Shown piece by piece: positions 25,735-35,662 of a DNA stretch of 64,000 nucleotides (its first letter is position 1; each line of letters opens with the position of its first letter). The position numbers were made by a program, and so were the translations under genes. Source of the DNA: Bacteroidota bacterium (lineage in GTDB: Bacteria > Bacteroidota > Bacteroidia > Chitinophagales > Chitinophagaceae); NCBI GenBank assembly GCA_947460175.1, contig CANHGW010000002.1, positions 62,001-126,000 of the forward strand, written 5' to 3'. The notes under the pieces are model-generated. The model was not told the DNA's origin. It saw only the letters and a program-made list of their open reading frames with translations, and did not search any database.

Positions 25735-28017
25735 ATGCGTATTCTTATATCCACCCTGTTTGTAGCTTTTCTTACGTTTATCATTTCTACAGCTGAGGCG
25801 CAACCTGTACCTCCCAATTGTCCACCGGCATTTGCTGCCGGTTATCAGATTATAGGAGACTCAGTATCATTCTGTCAGGATGGAGTGAACCTTCAGTTGA
25901 TAGCAAGTTCTACACTAAAGTCGACGGATTCGTATTCTGTCGATCCAATTCCTTATAATCCTTATCCTTGGGTTGGAGCCAACCCATTGTTTGTAGGTAC
26001 AGATGATATTTGGAGTGCAGTTATTCCATTACCTTTTCCTTTTTGTTTTTTTGGACAAAAATATAATTCAGTTATTATTGGTGCGAATGGACAAGTTGGT
26101 TTTGATTTAAGCCAAGCAACTCTTTTCAACGCATGGTCTTCTGCTGCAATAGTTGCACCTAATAATAATACTGCAATGAATAATACCATCATGGCACCTT
26201 ATCATGATGTAGATCCTTCAGTTCCATATGTAGGTAAAAATATTTCTTGGGACATATATGGCACAGCACCTTGTAGGTATATGGTCATTTCGTGGGATAG
26301 TGTACCTATGTTTTCATGCAATAATTTATTAGCATCACAGCAAGTAGTTTTGTTTGAGTCAACGTATTTAATAGATATTAATATTAAAAATAAACCATTG
26401 TGTGGAGGTTGGAATAGTGGTGTTGCTCATCAAGGGGTACAAAATGCAACTGGTACTGTTGCATATATGGTACCGGGAAGAAATGGAACACAGTGGACTG
26501 CTGCGAACGATAGTTATCGGTTCACGCCATCAGGATTAGCCAATGGCAATTTGTCCTATATTTGGAAAGAAGTGCCTGGAGGGAATGTACTTGGCACTGG
26601 ACCAACATTATCCTATTTTCCTCCTGCCAATACGCAAGTCACCGTAGATATGCAGGTAATTACCGATTGTGATACAATTCAAGCGGCTTTAAGAGATACC
26701 ATTAATTTGATTGTAACAGGTCAAGTCACTGCAGGATTTACATATGAAGTACGTCTTGGTTGCGATGAAGATACCGTTATCTTTACCAATACGAGCGTAA
26801 GTTCTGCAGGAGGTGTTCCGTTGTATGCTTGGTATTTTGGCGATGGCGTTTCATCATCTAATACCAGTCCTACCCATATCTACAACGATCAAGACACATT
26901 CAGGGTTCGTTTGATAGCGCAGGACAATGGCTGTTTTGATACAATGGAAGTTGTAATTGACTTACGTCATCCGATTCAGGCTGGTTTTACAGCTTTTGGC
27001 ATATTACCTCCACCGGATGCGCCTCGTGCCGATTCTACTTGCTTGGGATTACCTATTCGAGTAGAAGGACTTAGCCCATTGTCATCTCCAGTTGGTTATA
27101 TCACATTTAATTGGAATTGGGGTGATGGGCAATCTGATAATTCGGGATTAAATCCTGTAGCTGTTCATACGTATTTAGCTCCAGGCACGTATACTATTTT
27201 ATTGACAATTACTGATACCTTGGGCTGTACAGATACTGCAACCCGCAATGTATTTGTAGATACTCCACCGTATGCAGCGTTTACAGTCTCAGATTCTACT
27301 ATTTGTGTAGGTGACCCTGTTTTCTTCAAAGATACGATGGCGCCATTCACTTTGAGCTTTCAATGGGATTTTGGAGATGGTCAGGTTTTAAATAATGTAC
27401 ATAATCCTACTCATTCATGGGATAACATAGGAACCAACAATACATTTACTGTTACACTCACAGCTAATTATAGAGTCTGTCCATCTTTGAAGGTTGATAA
27501 AATAATTCAAGTTTATAATTATCCAAATGTAAATCTAGGTCCAGATACGTCGATATGTCCAGGCTTGACAGGTTCATTATTATTGACAAACATCAATGCA
27601 CCAGGTCAAATCAATCAATGGAGTACTGGCGAAACTGCAAGTTCGATTACTGTTACTCAACCGGGAAGATATTGGTTGAAATCCACTGATGGAGAATGTT
27701 CTACTACAGATAGCATATGGATAAAACGTGATTGTTATCTCAATATTCCAAATTCGTTCTCACCGGGTGGAGATGGTTTAAATGAATATTTCCTTCCAAG
27801 AGAATTGTTGAGTAGTGGTTTGAGTTCGTTTAAAATGAATATTTACAATAGATGGGGCGAAAATATATTTACTACTACTACACTCAATGGTAGAGGATGG
27901 GATGGAAAATACAACGGTGTTCCACAGCCTATGGGTGTATATGTATATGTGATTGACGCTACATTTATCAATAATGTCAAGAAAAACTTTACCGGCAATG
28001 TTACTTTAGTGAGATAA
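25735..28017 (+). CDS. Large secreted PKD-domain protein with type B (gliding-motility) T9SS sorting domain
   Basis: 760-residue exported protein. The ATG at 25735 opens the signal peptide MRILISTLFVAFLTFI...STAEA; an in-frame TTG two codons earlier is less likely. A globular N-terminal part (about 30-270, Cys-containing, FGQKYNSVIIGANGQVGF) is followed by PKD domains with the hallmark WxFGDG / WNWGDG / WDFGDG cores at about 380, 465 and 545. The C-terminal type B sorting domain starts at CYLNIPNSFSPGGDGLNEYF and ends GVYVYVIDATFIN..NVTLVR. T9SS should carry it across the outer membrane, for adhesion or surface structure. Its last 200 residues closely match the next gene. Confidence 0.88.
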   Translation: MRILISTLFVAFLTFIISTAEAQPVPPNCPPAFAAGYQIIGDSVSFCQDGVNLQLIASSTLKSTDSYSVDPIPYNPYPWVGANPLFVGTDDIWSAVIPLPFPFCFFGQKYNSVIIGANGQVGFDLSQATLFNAWSSAAIVAPNNNTAMNNTIMAPYHDVDPSVPYVGKNISWDIYGTAPCRYMVISWDSVPMFSCNNLLASQQVVLFESTYLIDINIKNKPLCGGWNSGVAHQGVQNATGTVAYMVPGRNGTQWTAANDSYRFTPSGLANGNLSYIWKEVPGGNVLGTGPTLSYFPPANTQVTVDMQVITDCDTIQAALRDTINLIVTGQVTAGFTYEVRLGCDEDTVIFTNTSVSSAGGVPLYAWYFGDGVSSSNTSPTHIYNDQDTFRVRLIAQDNGCFDTMEVVIDLRHPIQAGFTAFGILPPPDAPRADSTCLGLPIRVEGLSPLSSPVGYITFNWNWGDGQSDNSGLNPVAVHTYLAPGTYTILLTITDTLGCTDTATRNVFVDTPPYAAFTVSDSTICVGDPVFFKDTMAPFTLSFQWDFGDGQVLNNVHNPTHSWDNIGTNNTFTVTLTANYRVCPSLKVDKIIQVYNYPNVNLGPDTSICPGLTGSLLLTNINAPGQINQWSTGETASSITVTQPGRYWLKSTDGECSTTDSIWIKRDCYLNIPNSFSPGGDGLNEYFLPRELLSSGLSSFKMNIYNRWGENIFTTTTLNGRGWDGKYNGVPQPMGVYVYVIDATFINNVKKNFTGNVTLVR

Positions 28018-28085
28018 TTCAATTGTTTTTGTAATTTTTCAACGATTTTGACTTAATTTTCGTCTATTAATTACAAATAGTCATT

Positions 28086-31000
28086 ATGTCTTTATCAATT
28101 GCTAAGAAATTAGGGTTTTTATTTATTACCCTAATTTCATTCACACATATTTTTGCACAGCAACAAATCTCATTGAATTATATTCCTAATATGAATCAAT
28201 GGGATAAAAATGTCAAGTTTAAAACAGATTTAAATGGAGGTCATATCTACTTTTCGGATAATTACTTTCGATATGTTTATTATGATGGCAATGATATTGA
28301 AGCAGTGCATCATGCAAAAGAAGAAAATTATTTTGACGCTTATAAAACTAAGATTGATTGCTATGCCTATGATGTTACATTTGCTAATTCAAATTCAAAT
28401 CCTCAATTAGTAACTGGAGATAAGAAAAAGTTTTATCATAATTATTTTATTGGCAATGATTCTAAACAATGGGCAGGCAATGTACCTGTATTTGAATCCA
28501 TTATTTACAAAGAGATGTATACGGGCATTGATGTAAAAGCTTACTCTGCTTCAACTTCATTTAAATATGATATCGTAGTGCATCCTAATGCAAATGCAGC
28601 TCAAATAAAAATTCGATACAAAGGAGTTACACCAACTCTATTGCCAAATGGCAATATACAAGTTCCTCTTGGATTTAATACAGTGGAAGAATCGGCACCG
28701 TATACGTATCAAATGATAAATGGAAAAAAGCTGACTGTTGAATCACACTATGTGTTATCTAAAAATGGAGAATTATCTTTTGATTTTCCTAAGGGTTACA
28801 ATAAAAATTATGATTTAGTCATTGACCCAATTTTGGTTTTTGCTACTTATAGTGGTTCTACAGGTATGACATTTGGATTCAGTGCTACATACGATTTATC
28901 AGGAAGTTTGTATGCCGGAGGCGAATGTTTTGCGGTAGGATGGCCATCTACCTTAGGGGCTTTTCAAATGGTGTATGGGGGAGGTGTAGATGCTGGTATC
29001 AACAAGTATACACCTACCGGCAATGCATTAATATATGCTACTTATTATGGAGGATCAGGTTCTGACTTGCCCAATAATATGGTTGTAAATACTAACAATG
29101 AATTAGCAGTTACAGGTTCTACGTCTTCTCCAAATCTTGCTACAACAGCAGGCTGTTATGACAATATAATTGGTGGTGGAACAGATGCCTATGTTGCTCG
29201 ATTTAATGCTACGGGTACTGGTTTGATAGGTGCTACCTATGTAGGAGGAAGTGGTGGAGAGTCTCAAAATAGTGGTCAGTTAAGTCCAAATTATGGTGAT
29301 GGTAATCGTGGTGAAATCTATTATGATATCAATAATGATATAGTCGTTGCAGGAAGTACAACATCAACCGATTTTCCAACTACACCTGGTGCATATCAAG
29401 CTGTTACAGGTGGTGGAGCACAAGATGGTTGCTTTTTCAAATTGAATGGAACTTGTACTAATTTAATATTTAGTACTTATTTAGGTGGTTCAGGACTAGA
29501 TGCCGCCTTTTCGGTGGGTAAAAATAGTTTGGGCAATTGGGTTTTATGTGGTGGTACCACAAGTTCTAATTTTCCCACAACGGTTGGTACTATGACACCA
29601 ACTGCACAAGGAGGCACCGACGGATTTGTATGTGTATTAAACGCCAATGCAACCGCAATGTTGATGTCGTCTTTTATAGGCACTTCTAGTTATGATCATG
29701 CGTTCAAAGTACAAGTAGATCCCAATGATACAATTTATGTATGTGGTCAAACTCAAGGAGCAACTTTTCCTGTATCACCAGGTGTATATAATGTGCCGAA
29801 TAGCACAATCTATTTTCAAAAGTTGAAACCGGATTTGAGTGCAATGGTATTGTCAACTCGTATAGGACAAACAAATAATCTGGTACCAACTGCCTTTTTG
29901 AAAGATAATTGTGGTAACGTTTATTTTTCTGGATTTCAGGCCAATGTAGGACTCGCTTTAACACCTAATGCCTTTCAAACTACCCCGGGGGGCTTTTGGC
30001 TAGCAGTATTAAGTGGAGATTTTACTCAATTGGTTTATGCTACCTATATGGGCGCAAGTGGTGATCATGTGGATGGAGGCACAAGTCGTTTTGATCCACA
30101 AGGAATTGTATATCAATCGGTCTGTACTGCAAGTCCAAATCAATATCAATCACCTGGATGTTGGTCGCCAACCAATATGGTAAATAGCTGGGATGTAGCT
30201 AGTTTTAAATTTGATTTTCAATTGAGCGGAGTTGTTGCATCATTAACGGTTAGTCCAAATGATTCGGGGTGTGCTCCACATACAGTTGTATTTAATAACA
30301 CCTCTGTAGCAGGGCTTTCATATCTATGGGATTTTGGAGATGGTAATACCTCTAATTTGGCTTCACCTACACATACCTATACAACAGCAGGTATATTTAA
30401 TGTGAGTTTGATAGCGTTGAATCCTAATGGTTGTATCAATGCAGATACAGCTTATACATCTATTAAAGTGATTGCAGCCGTTGATGCATCATTCTCTCTG
30501 ACCAAAGTACTCGATTGCATCGACGATACGGTTCATTTTACCTTAAATAACCCAAATCCTGGGAATGTGTTATACAATTGGGATTTTGGTGATGGTACAG
30601 GAAGTTCTGCATTAAACCCGACCCATGTGTATACCACACAGGGTATCTATACTGTAACTTGCTATGCAGCAAATAGTTTTTGTTTTGATACGGTACAAAC
30701 AGTCATCAACTTAAATCATCCGATAGCATCCGTATTTTCTACACCTGATTCTATTTGTTTGGGAGTGCAGACGATTTTGTCAAGCAATTCTACACCACTT
30801 GGATTTATTACACATGACTGGAATATGGGCAATGGGGTTAATATCAATAGTGGTATTAATCCAATACAGCCATATACATATCCTGTTTCAGGTGTATACA
30901 CGATAACACTTGTAATTACTGATACATTAGGATGCAAAGACACCTCGTCACAATCGATTTTCGTCGATCAGCCAGGCTTTGTAGATTTCACCGTTTCGGA

Positions 31001-31721
31001 TTCTACTATATGTGTGGGTGATCCTGTATTCTTTAATGATACAACGGCACCAAGTACTCTTTCGTATTTTTGGGATTTTGGGGATGGAAAAATATTGTAT
31101 GATGTGCATAATCCAACGCATTCATGGGAAAATCCTCAACAAAATTTTTGGGTGAAACTAACAGGACTTTATCGTATTTGTCCACCATTAGCAGATAGTA
31201 TTTTATTTAACGTAAATGGCTACCCATCCATCAATTTAGGTCCTGATACGTCCTATTGTCCTGGTCTTACTGGCAATCTGTTACTAAGTGATATCAACAA
31301 TGCACCAGATCCTTCTACCATATGGAGCACTGGCATAACGGCTAGTTCAATTACTGTTACCGAGGCAGGGAGATATTGGGGGAGAGTAGCTAATGGTGAA
31401 TGTGCAACTACGGATAGTATTTTTATCAAGCGTGATTGTTATCTCAATATTCCTAATTCCTTTTCTCCAGGTGGAGATGGATTGAACGATTATTTCTTGC
31501 CACGCGAATTACTAAGTAGCGGACTTAAAACATTTAAAATGAATATCTATAATCGCTGGGGTGAAAATATATTCTTTACAGATAAAATAGATGGTAGAGG
31601 ATGGGATGGAAAATACAATGGAGTACCTCAGCCGATGGGAGTTTATGTTTATGTTATTGATGTTGTCTATATCAATAATATTAAAAAAAGCTACAAAGGC
31701 AATGTCACTTTAGTAAGATAA
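28086..31721 (+). CDS. 1211-residue secreted PKD/SBBP-type protein with type B T9SS sorting domain
   Basis: Signal peptide to about residue 25 (FAQQQ), then an N-terminal DUF7948-type domain (YIPNMNQWDKNVKFKTDLNGGHIYF ... NYDLVIDPILVFATYSG). A region of SBBP-like beta-propeller repeats follows (blades with YxxTYYGGSGSD or IFSTYLGGSGLD cores every 50-60 residues, about 255-680). Next are PKD domains (WDFGDGNTS, WDFGDGTGS, WNMGNG, WDFGDGKIL) and the type B sorting domain from CYLNIPNSFSPGGDGLNDYF. It is a surface or extracellular protein, 68 bases behind the first and in the same direction. The C-terminal 200 residues are near-duplicates of that neighbour. Function beyond adhesion-like architecture is unknown. 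Confidence 0.88.
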   Translation: MSLSIAKKLGFLFITLISFTHIFAQQQISLNYIPNMNQWDKNVKFKTDLNGGHIYFSDNYFRYVYYDGNDIEAVHHAKEENYFDAYKTKIDCYAYDVTFANSNSNPQLVTGDKKKFYHNYFIGNDSKQWAGNVPVFESIIYKEMYTGIDVKAYSASTSFKYDIVVHPNANAAQIKIRYKGVTPTLLPNGNIQVPLGFNTVEESAPYTYQMINGKKLTVESHYVLSKNGELSFDFPKGYNKNYDLVIDPILVFATYSGSTGMTFGFSATYDLSGSLYAGGECFAVGWPSTLGAFQMVYGGGVDAGINKYTPTGNALIYATYYGGSGSDLPNNMVVNTNNELAVTGSTSSPNLATTAGCYDNIIGGGTDAYVARFNATGTGLIGATYVGGSGGESQNSGQLSPNYGDGNRGEIYYDINNDIVVAGSTTSTDFPTTPGAYQAVTGGGAQDGCFFKLNGTCTNLIFSTYLGGSGLDAAFSVGKNSLGNWVLCGGTTSSNFPTTVGTMTPTAQGGTDGFVCVLNANATAMLMSSFIGTSSYDHAFKVQVDPNDTIYVCGQTQGATFPVSPGVYNVPNSTIYFQKLKPDLSAMVLSTRIGQTNNLVPTAFLKDNCGNVYFSGFQANVGLALTPNAFQTTPGGFWLAVLSGDFTQLVYATYMGASGDHVDGGTSRFDPQGIVYQSVCTASPNQYQSPGCWSPTNMVNSWDVASFKFDFQLSGVVASLTVSPNDSGCAPHTVVFNNTSVAGLSYLWDFGDGNTSNLASPTHTYTTAGIFNVSLIALNPNGCINADTAYTSIKVIAAVDASFSLTKVLDCIDDTVHFTLNNPNPGNVLYNWDFGDGTGSSALNPTHVYTTQGIYTVTCYAANSFCFDTVQTVINLNHPIASVFSTPDSICLGVQTILSSNSTPLGFITHDWNMGNGVNINSGINPIQPYTYPVSGVYTITLVITDTLGCKDTSSQSIFVDQPGFVDFTVSDSTICVGDPVFFNDTTAPSTLSYFWDFGDGKILYDVHNPTHSWENPQQNFWVKLTGLYRICPPLADSILFNVNGYPSINLGPDTSYCPGLTGNLLLSDINNAPDPSTIWSTGITASSITVTEAGRYWGRVANGECATTDSIFIKRDCYLNIPNSFSPGGDGLNDYFLPRELLSSGLKTFKMNIYNRWGENIFFTDKIDGRGWDGKYNGVPQPMGVYVYVIDVVYINNIKKSYKGNVTLVR

Positions 31722-31797
31722 TCTAATGCATTTACATTAGATAGTTTCAACATTTATTGAGTCATTTTATTTTAAAAATTTGTGTAACATTGCATCA

Positions 31798-33207
31798 ATG
31801 AAATATGTAACTATATTGTTGATGTGTATCGCCACAAGCGTTTTTTCACAAAGCCAATTTCAACAAGTAAAATCAGCATTTGAATTATTATCAAAAGATA
31901 CTTCTTTCGCTCATGCTGATATAAGTTTTGGATTGATGAATGTAAAAACTGGAAAATGGCTATATGAGCAAAACGTGCATAAACCCCTGGCACCTGCTTC
32001 CACCCTCAAAACATTTACGACGGCCACTGCATTGAAATTATTAGGTGAAAACTATCGATACGAAACCATCATAACTTTTCAGGGGAGTATCCAAAACAAA
32101 CAAGGTGAGGGCATTATTAAAGTATACGCAAGTGGAGATCCTAGTTTTGGAAGTGATCGATTTGATGATACTAAACCAGAAGTGATAAAACGAAAAATAG
32201 CAGAAGGGTTGCGAAAGATAGGAATTGAAAAATTAAAAGGTTCGATACAAATCATACATTCAATTTTTTCAGATGAAGGTATCAATACTGGATGGTTAGA
32301 TGAAGATATAGGAAATTATTATGGAGCAGGTGTATATCCATTAAATTGGAAAGAAAATAAGTTTGAGATTAACTTGGTACCTACCGCTACATCATTTGAA
32401 GTAAGTAGTACCAATGCAGGATATGATATAAAGAAAGATTTTTGTATTGAGTTAATTCATAAAGAATTAGCAACTACCGAGGAAGCATTTGCATTTGTAG
32501 AGAAAAATAAACCATGTATGTATGTGATACGAGGTGTCTTGTCTAACAAGGAAAAAATTCAAAATATGCAATTGGCAAGATTATATCCCGATAGAGATTT
32601 TGAACGAGAGTTAACTGCTTATCTAAAAAATGAATTTCAATTTGAAGAATCATCCAAAACAATTGAGTCGAAAGAAACAACTATTACATCACACTTTTCC
32701 CCTCCTTTGAAACAACTAGTGTATTGGTGTAATCAGAAAAGTTTGAATTTATACGCAGAAGCATTTTGCAAAACATTGTCATTAGATAAAAATCAAACAG
32801 ATAAAACACCTTATTTATTTCCAAGAACATTGGTAAAGGGGAGTTGGGCTGGCGGAATTCACAGAATGATGCAATATGGAAAATCATTAAAAATTGATAT
32901 GAATGATGTGCAATTAAAAGATGGAAGTGGATTAGCGCCTGATAATAGAATTACAACATCTGTAATGACACAATTATTACAGCATTATACACGAGAAACT
33001 TTTTATCCAACATTCTTTGAAAGTCTTCCTTCAATCAATGGATTAAGAATGAAAAGTGGATATATAGGAGGGACTCGATCTTATGCGGGCTATATAAAAT
33101 TAAAAGATAGTACCGATGCCTGTTTTGCATTTATAATTCATAATTATACATGCAAACCAAAAGAAGTGAAATTAAAAATGTTTCAGATTTTAGATTTATT
33201 AAAATAA
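31798..33207 (+). CDS. dacB: D-alanyl-D-alanine carboxypeptidase/endopeptidase (PBP4, peptidase S13)
   Basis: 469-residue periplasmic penicillin-binding protein of class C. Signal peptide MKYVTILLMCIATSVFS; the active-site serine motif is SxxK at Ser68-Thr-Leu-Lys71 (APASTLKT), the SxN motif is SLN (315-317) in QKSLNLYAEAF, and the KTG motif appears as KSG (419-421) in RMKSGYIGGTRSYAGY. The insert between SxxK and SxN is typical of PBP4. It trims or hydrolyses peptidoglycan cross-links. The ATG at 31798 gives the clean signal peptide; an in-frame TTG at 31780 is rejected. Confidence 0.93.
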   Translation: MKYVTILLMCIATSVFSQSQFQQVKSAFELLSKDTSFAHADISFGLMNVKTGKWLYEQNVHKPLAPASTLKTFTTATALKLLGENYRYETIITFQGSIQNKQGEGIIKVYASGDPSFGSDRFDDTKPEVIKRKIAEGLRKIGIEKLKGSIQIIHSIFSDEGINTGWLDEDIGNYYGAGVYPLNWKENKFEINLVPTATSFEVSSTNAGYDIKKDFCIELIHKELATTEEAFAFVEKNKPCMYVIRGVLSNKEKIQNMQLARLYPDRDFERELTAYLKNEFQFEESSKTIESKETTITSHFSPPLKQLVYWCNQKSLNLYAEAFCKTLSLDKNQTDKTPYLFPRTLVKGSWAGGIHRMMQYGKSLKIDMNDVQLKDGSGLAPDNRITTSVMTQLLQHYTRETFYPTFFESLPSINGLRMKSGYIGGTRSYAGYIKLKDSTDACFAFIIHNYTCKPKEVKLKMFQILDLLK

Positions 33208-33227
33208 TCTTGAAAATCTTGTTACAT

Positions 33228-33259
33228 TTTGCAACTAACTAATAAAACGTGTACTTTTG
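33228..33259 (+). promoter_or_regulatory. Consensus Bacteroidota promoter for the deoC operon
   Basis: TTTG (33228-33231), 20 bp spacer, TACTTTTG (33252-33259): both boxes match the TTTG/TANNTTTG consensus of the Bacteroidota primary sigma factor exactly. The deoC ATG is only four bases after the -7 box, so the transcript should have little or no leader. Confidence 0.6.
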
Positions 33260-33263
33260 AAAT

Positions 33264-34151
33264 ATGAAATTATCGAACGTAACTATTGATCAAGTAGGCG
33301 TAGAAGAACGTGTAGCTCGATTCAATACTCGAAGTATAAAAAAAGAAAGTAAACTACAAGGCATGTTATTAGCCTTGAACATGATTGACTTAACTACATT
33401 AGAAGGAAAAGATACTGCAGGTAAAGTAAAACAAATGTGCTACAAAGCTATGCACTTAGCTGATGATATCGAAGGCTTGCCAACCACAGCAGCTGTTTGT
33501 GTATATCCTAATCATGTAAAAACAGCAAAGAAAGCGTTGGAAGGTTCTAATGTAAAAGTAGCTTCAGTTGCAACTGCTTTTCCAAGTGGAAATTCATCCA
33601 GAAAAATAAAATTAGAAGATGTGAAAATTGCTGTAACCAATGGTGCAGATGAAGTAGATATGGTTATTAGTCGAGGTGAGTTTTTAGCAGGAAATTACAA
33701 TTTTGTGTTTGATGAAATTGCTGCTATTAAAGAAGCATGTGGTGCTGCACGTCTAAAAGTAATATTAGAAACGGGTGAATTATCAACCTTGGATAATGTG
33801 CGTAAAGCAAGTGATATTGCCATATATGCTGGTGCCGATTTTATAAAAACTTCGACAGGGAAAATACAACCAGCTGCAACTATGCCTGTTACATTGGTAA
33901 TGTTACAAGCCATTAAAGATTATTATGATGAAACAGGCATCATGATAGGTATGAAACCAGCAGGTGGAATTTCTACTTCCAAACAAGCCTTACAATATTT
34001 AGTGATGCTATATGAAACCTTAGGTGAAAAATGGATGACGAATGAATGGTTTCGTTTTGGTGCAAGTAGTTTAGCCAATGATATTCTATTGCAATTGGGT
34101 AAAGAAAAATATGGGGTTTATTATAGTGGAGATTATATAAGTAAGGATTAA
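33264..34151 (+). CDS. deoC: Deoxyribose-phosphate aldolase
   Basis: 295-residue class I aldolase cleaving 2-deoxyribose 5-phosphate into acetaldehyde and glyceraldehyde 3-phosphate. Schiff-base Lys195 lies in ADFIKTSTGK, the proton-relay Lys231 in GMKPAGGIST and Asp132 in DEVDMVIS; the opening IDLTTLEGKDT and the CVYPNHV motif are also standard. It belongs to the longer DeoC type (about 290 residues, with an N-terminal extension and C-terminal GASSLANDIL). It is followed after 17 bases by the ALDH16-type dehydrogenase halves, which can oxidise the acetaldehyde. Confidence 0.95.
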   Translation: MKLSNVTIDQVGVEERVARFNTRSIKKESKLQGMLLALNMIDLTTLEGKDTAGKVKQMCYKAMHLADDIEGLPTTAAVCVYPNHVKTAKKALEGSNVKVASVATAFPSGNSSRKIKLEDVKIAVTNGADEVDMVISRGEFLAGNYNFVFDEIAAIKEACGAARLKVILETGELSTLDNVRKASDIAIYAGADFIKTSTGKIQPAATMPVTLVMLQAIKDYYDETGIMIGMKPAGGISTSKQALQYLVMLYETLGEKWMTNEWFRFGASSLANDILLQLGKEKYGVYYSGDYISKD

Positions 34152-34168
34152 TTTAAAGAAAAACTATT

Positions 34169-35662
34169 ATGGCAACGACTAAAAAAAATAATATTAAAAA
34201 ATCTACAACATCTGTTTCATCTGTTAAATCAGTGTTCCAAAATTATGCCCCTGCACCTGAAAGTATTGACCATATTCAATTAAAATCTCAATATGATTTG
34301 TTTATCAATGGAAAATTTGTCAAACCATTGAGTAATGAATATTATGATACTATAAATCCTGCCACAGGAAAAAAAATTGCATCTGTTGCAAAAGGAAATG
34401 AAAAAGATATTGATGCAGCTGTAAAAGCGGCCAATAAAGCATTTGAATCATGGAGTAAAACTGAGCCTAAAGAACGAGCAAAATATATTTATAGAATTGC
34501 CAGAATGATTCAAGAAAGAGCAAGAGAATTTGCTGTTATTGAAACCATGAATGGTGGTAAATCAATTCGTGAAAGTAGAGATATTGATGTGCCATTAGCT
34601 GCAAATCATTTTTTCTATTATGCAGGGTGGGCAGATAAATTGGAATATGCTTTTCCAAATAGAAATCCAAAACCAATAGGTGTTACAGGACAAATAATTC
34701 CTTGGAATTTCCCATTGTTAATGGCTGCTTGGAAATTAGCACCCGCATTAGCAACAGGAAATACTATAGTCTTAAAACCTGCTGAAAGCACACCATTAAC
34801 GGCTTTAAAGCTAGCAGAAATTATTCAAGAAAGTGGTTTGCCTGATGGAGTTGTAAATATTGTAACAGGATTTGGAGACTGTGGCTCTGCATTGGTAAAT
34901 CATCCACAAGTCAATAAAATAGCCTTTACAGGAAGTACGCCTGTAGGTAAATATATTCAAAAAGCTATAGCAGGAACAAACAAAAAAGCAACATTAGAAT
35001 TAGGAGGAAAAGCTGCTAATATTATTTTTGATGATGCACCAATAGATCAAGCTGTAGAAGGAATTGTCAATGGGATTTTCTTTAATCAAGGTCATGTTTG
35101 TTGTGCTGGTTCTCGACTTTTTATTCAAGAAAATATAGCAGAAAAAGTCATTAAGAAATTGAAAGATAGAATGAGGACGTTGATAGTAGGCGATCCTATG
35201 GATAAAAATACGGATATTGGTGCTATCAATAGTAAAGAACAATTAGAAAAAATAAATCATTATATCAAACTCGGTCAAAAAGAAGGTGCAGAAATATTTC
35301 AACCAGAATGTTCAGTTCCTGCAAATGGATTTTTCTGTAAACCAACCTTGTTTATAGGAACATCACAAAGCCATCGAATTGTGCAAGAAGAAATTTTTGG
35401 TCCTGTTTTGACGATACAAACGTTTAGAACAATAGAAGAAGTCATTGAAAAAGCAAACAATATTCCATATGGTTTAAGTGCAGGTGTTTGGACAGATAAA
35501 GGGAGCAAAATTTTCAACTTAACATCTAAATTAAGAGCAGGAGTTATTTGGGCAAATACCTACAATAAGTTTGACCCAACTTCACCATTTGGAGGCTATA
35601 AAGAAAGTGGATTTGGTAGAGAAGGAGGAGTGCATGGATTATTGCCTTATGTGAAATTTTAG
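34169..35662 (+). CDS. Aldehyde dehydrogenase, catalytic half of a split ALDH16-type enzyme
   Basis: 497-residue ALDH with complete active site: Asn180 (IIPWNFP), Glu277 (LELGGK) and Cys311 (FFNQGHVCCAGSRLF). Motifs typical of the ALDH16 family are YYAGWADKLE (150-159), GQIIPWNFPLLMAAWKLAPAL, RMRTLIVGDPMDKNTDIGAI and NTYNKFDPTSPFGGYKESG. In ALDH16 a catalytic domain of this size is fused to a C-terminal pseudo-ALDH domain of about 290 residues; here that second part is the separate gene at 36743. The first 25 residues are a basic, Ser/Thr/Asn-rich leader. The deoC context points to acetaldehyde oxidation, which is inferred. Confidence 0.88.
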   Translation: MATTKKNNIKKSTTSVSSVKSVFQNYAPAPESIDHIQLKSQYDLFINGKFVKPLSNEYYDTINPATGKKIASVAKGNEKDIDAAVKAANKAFESWSKTEPKERAKYIYRIARMIQERAREFAVIETMNGGKSIRESRDIDVPLAANHFFYYAGWADKLEYAFPNRNPKPIGVTGQIIPWNFPLLMAAWKLAPALATGNTIVLKPAESTPLTALKLAEIIQESGLPDGVVNIVTGFGDCGSALVNHPQVNKIAFTGSTPVGKYIQKAIAGTNKKATLELGGKAANIIFDDAPIDQAVEGIVNGIFFNQGHVCCAGSRLFIQENIAEKVIKKLKDRMRTLIVGDPMDKNTDIGAINSKEQLEKINHYIKLGQKEGAEIFQPECSVPANGFFCKPTLFIGTSQSHRIVQEEIFGPVLTIQTFRTIEEVIEKANNIPYGLSAGVWTDKGSKIFNLTSKLRAGVIWANTYNKFDPTSPFGGYKESGFGREGGVHGLLPYVKF

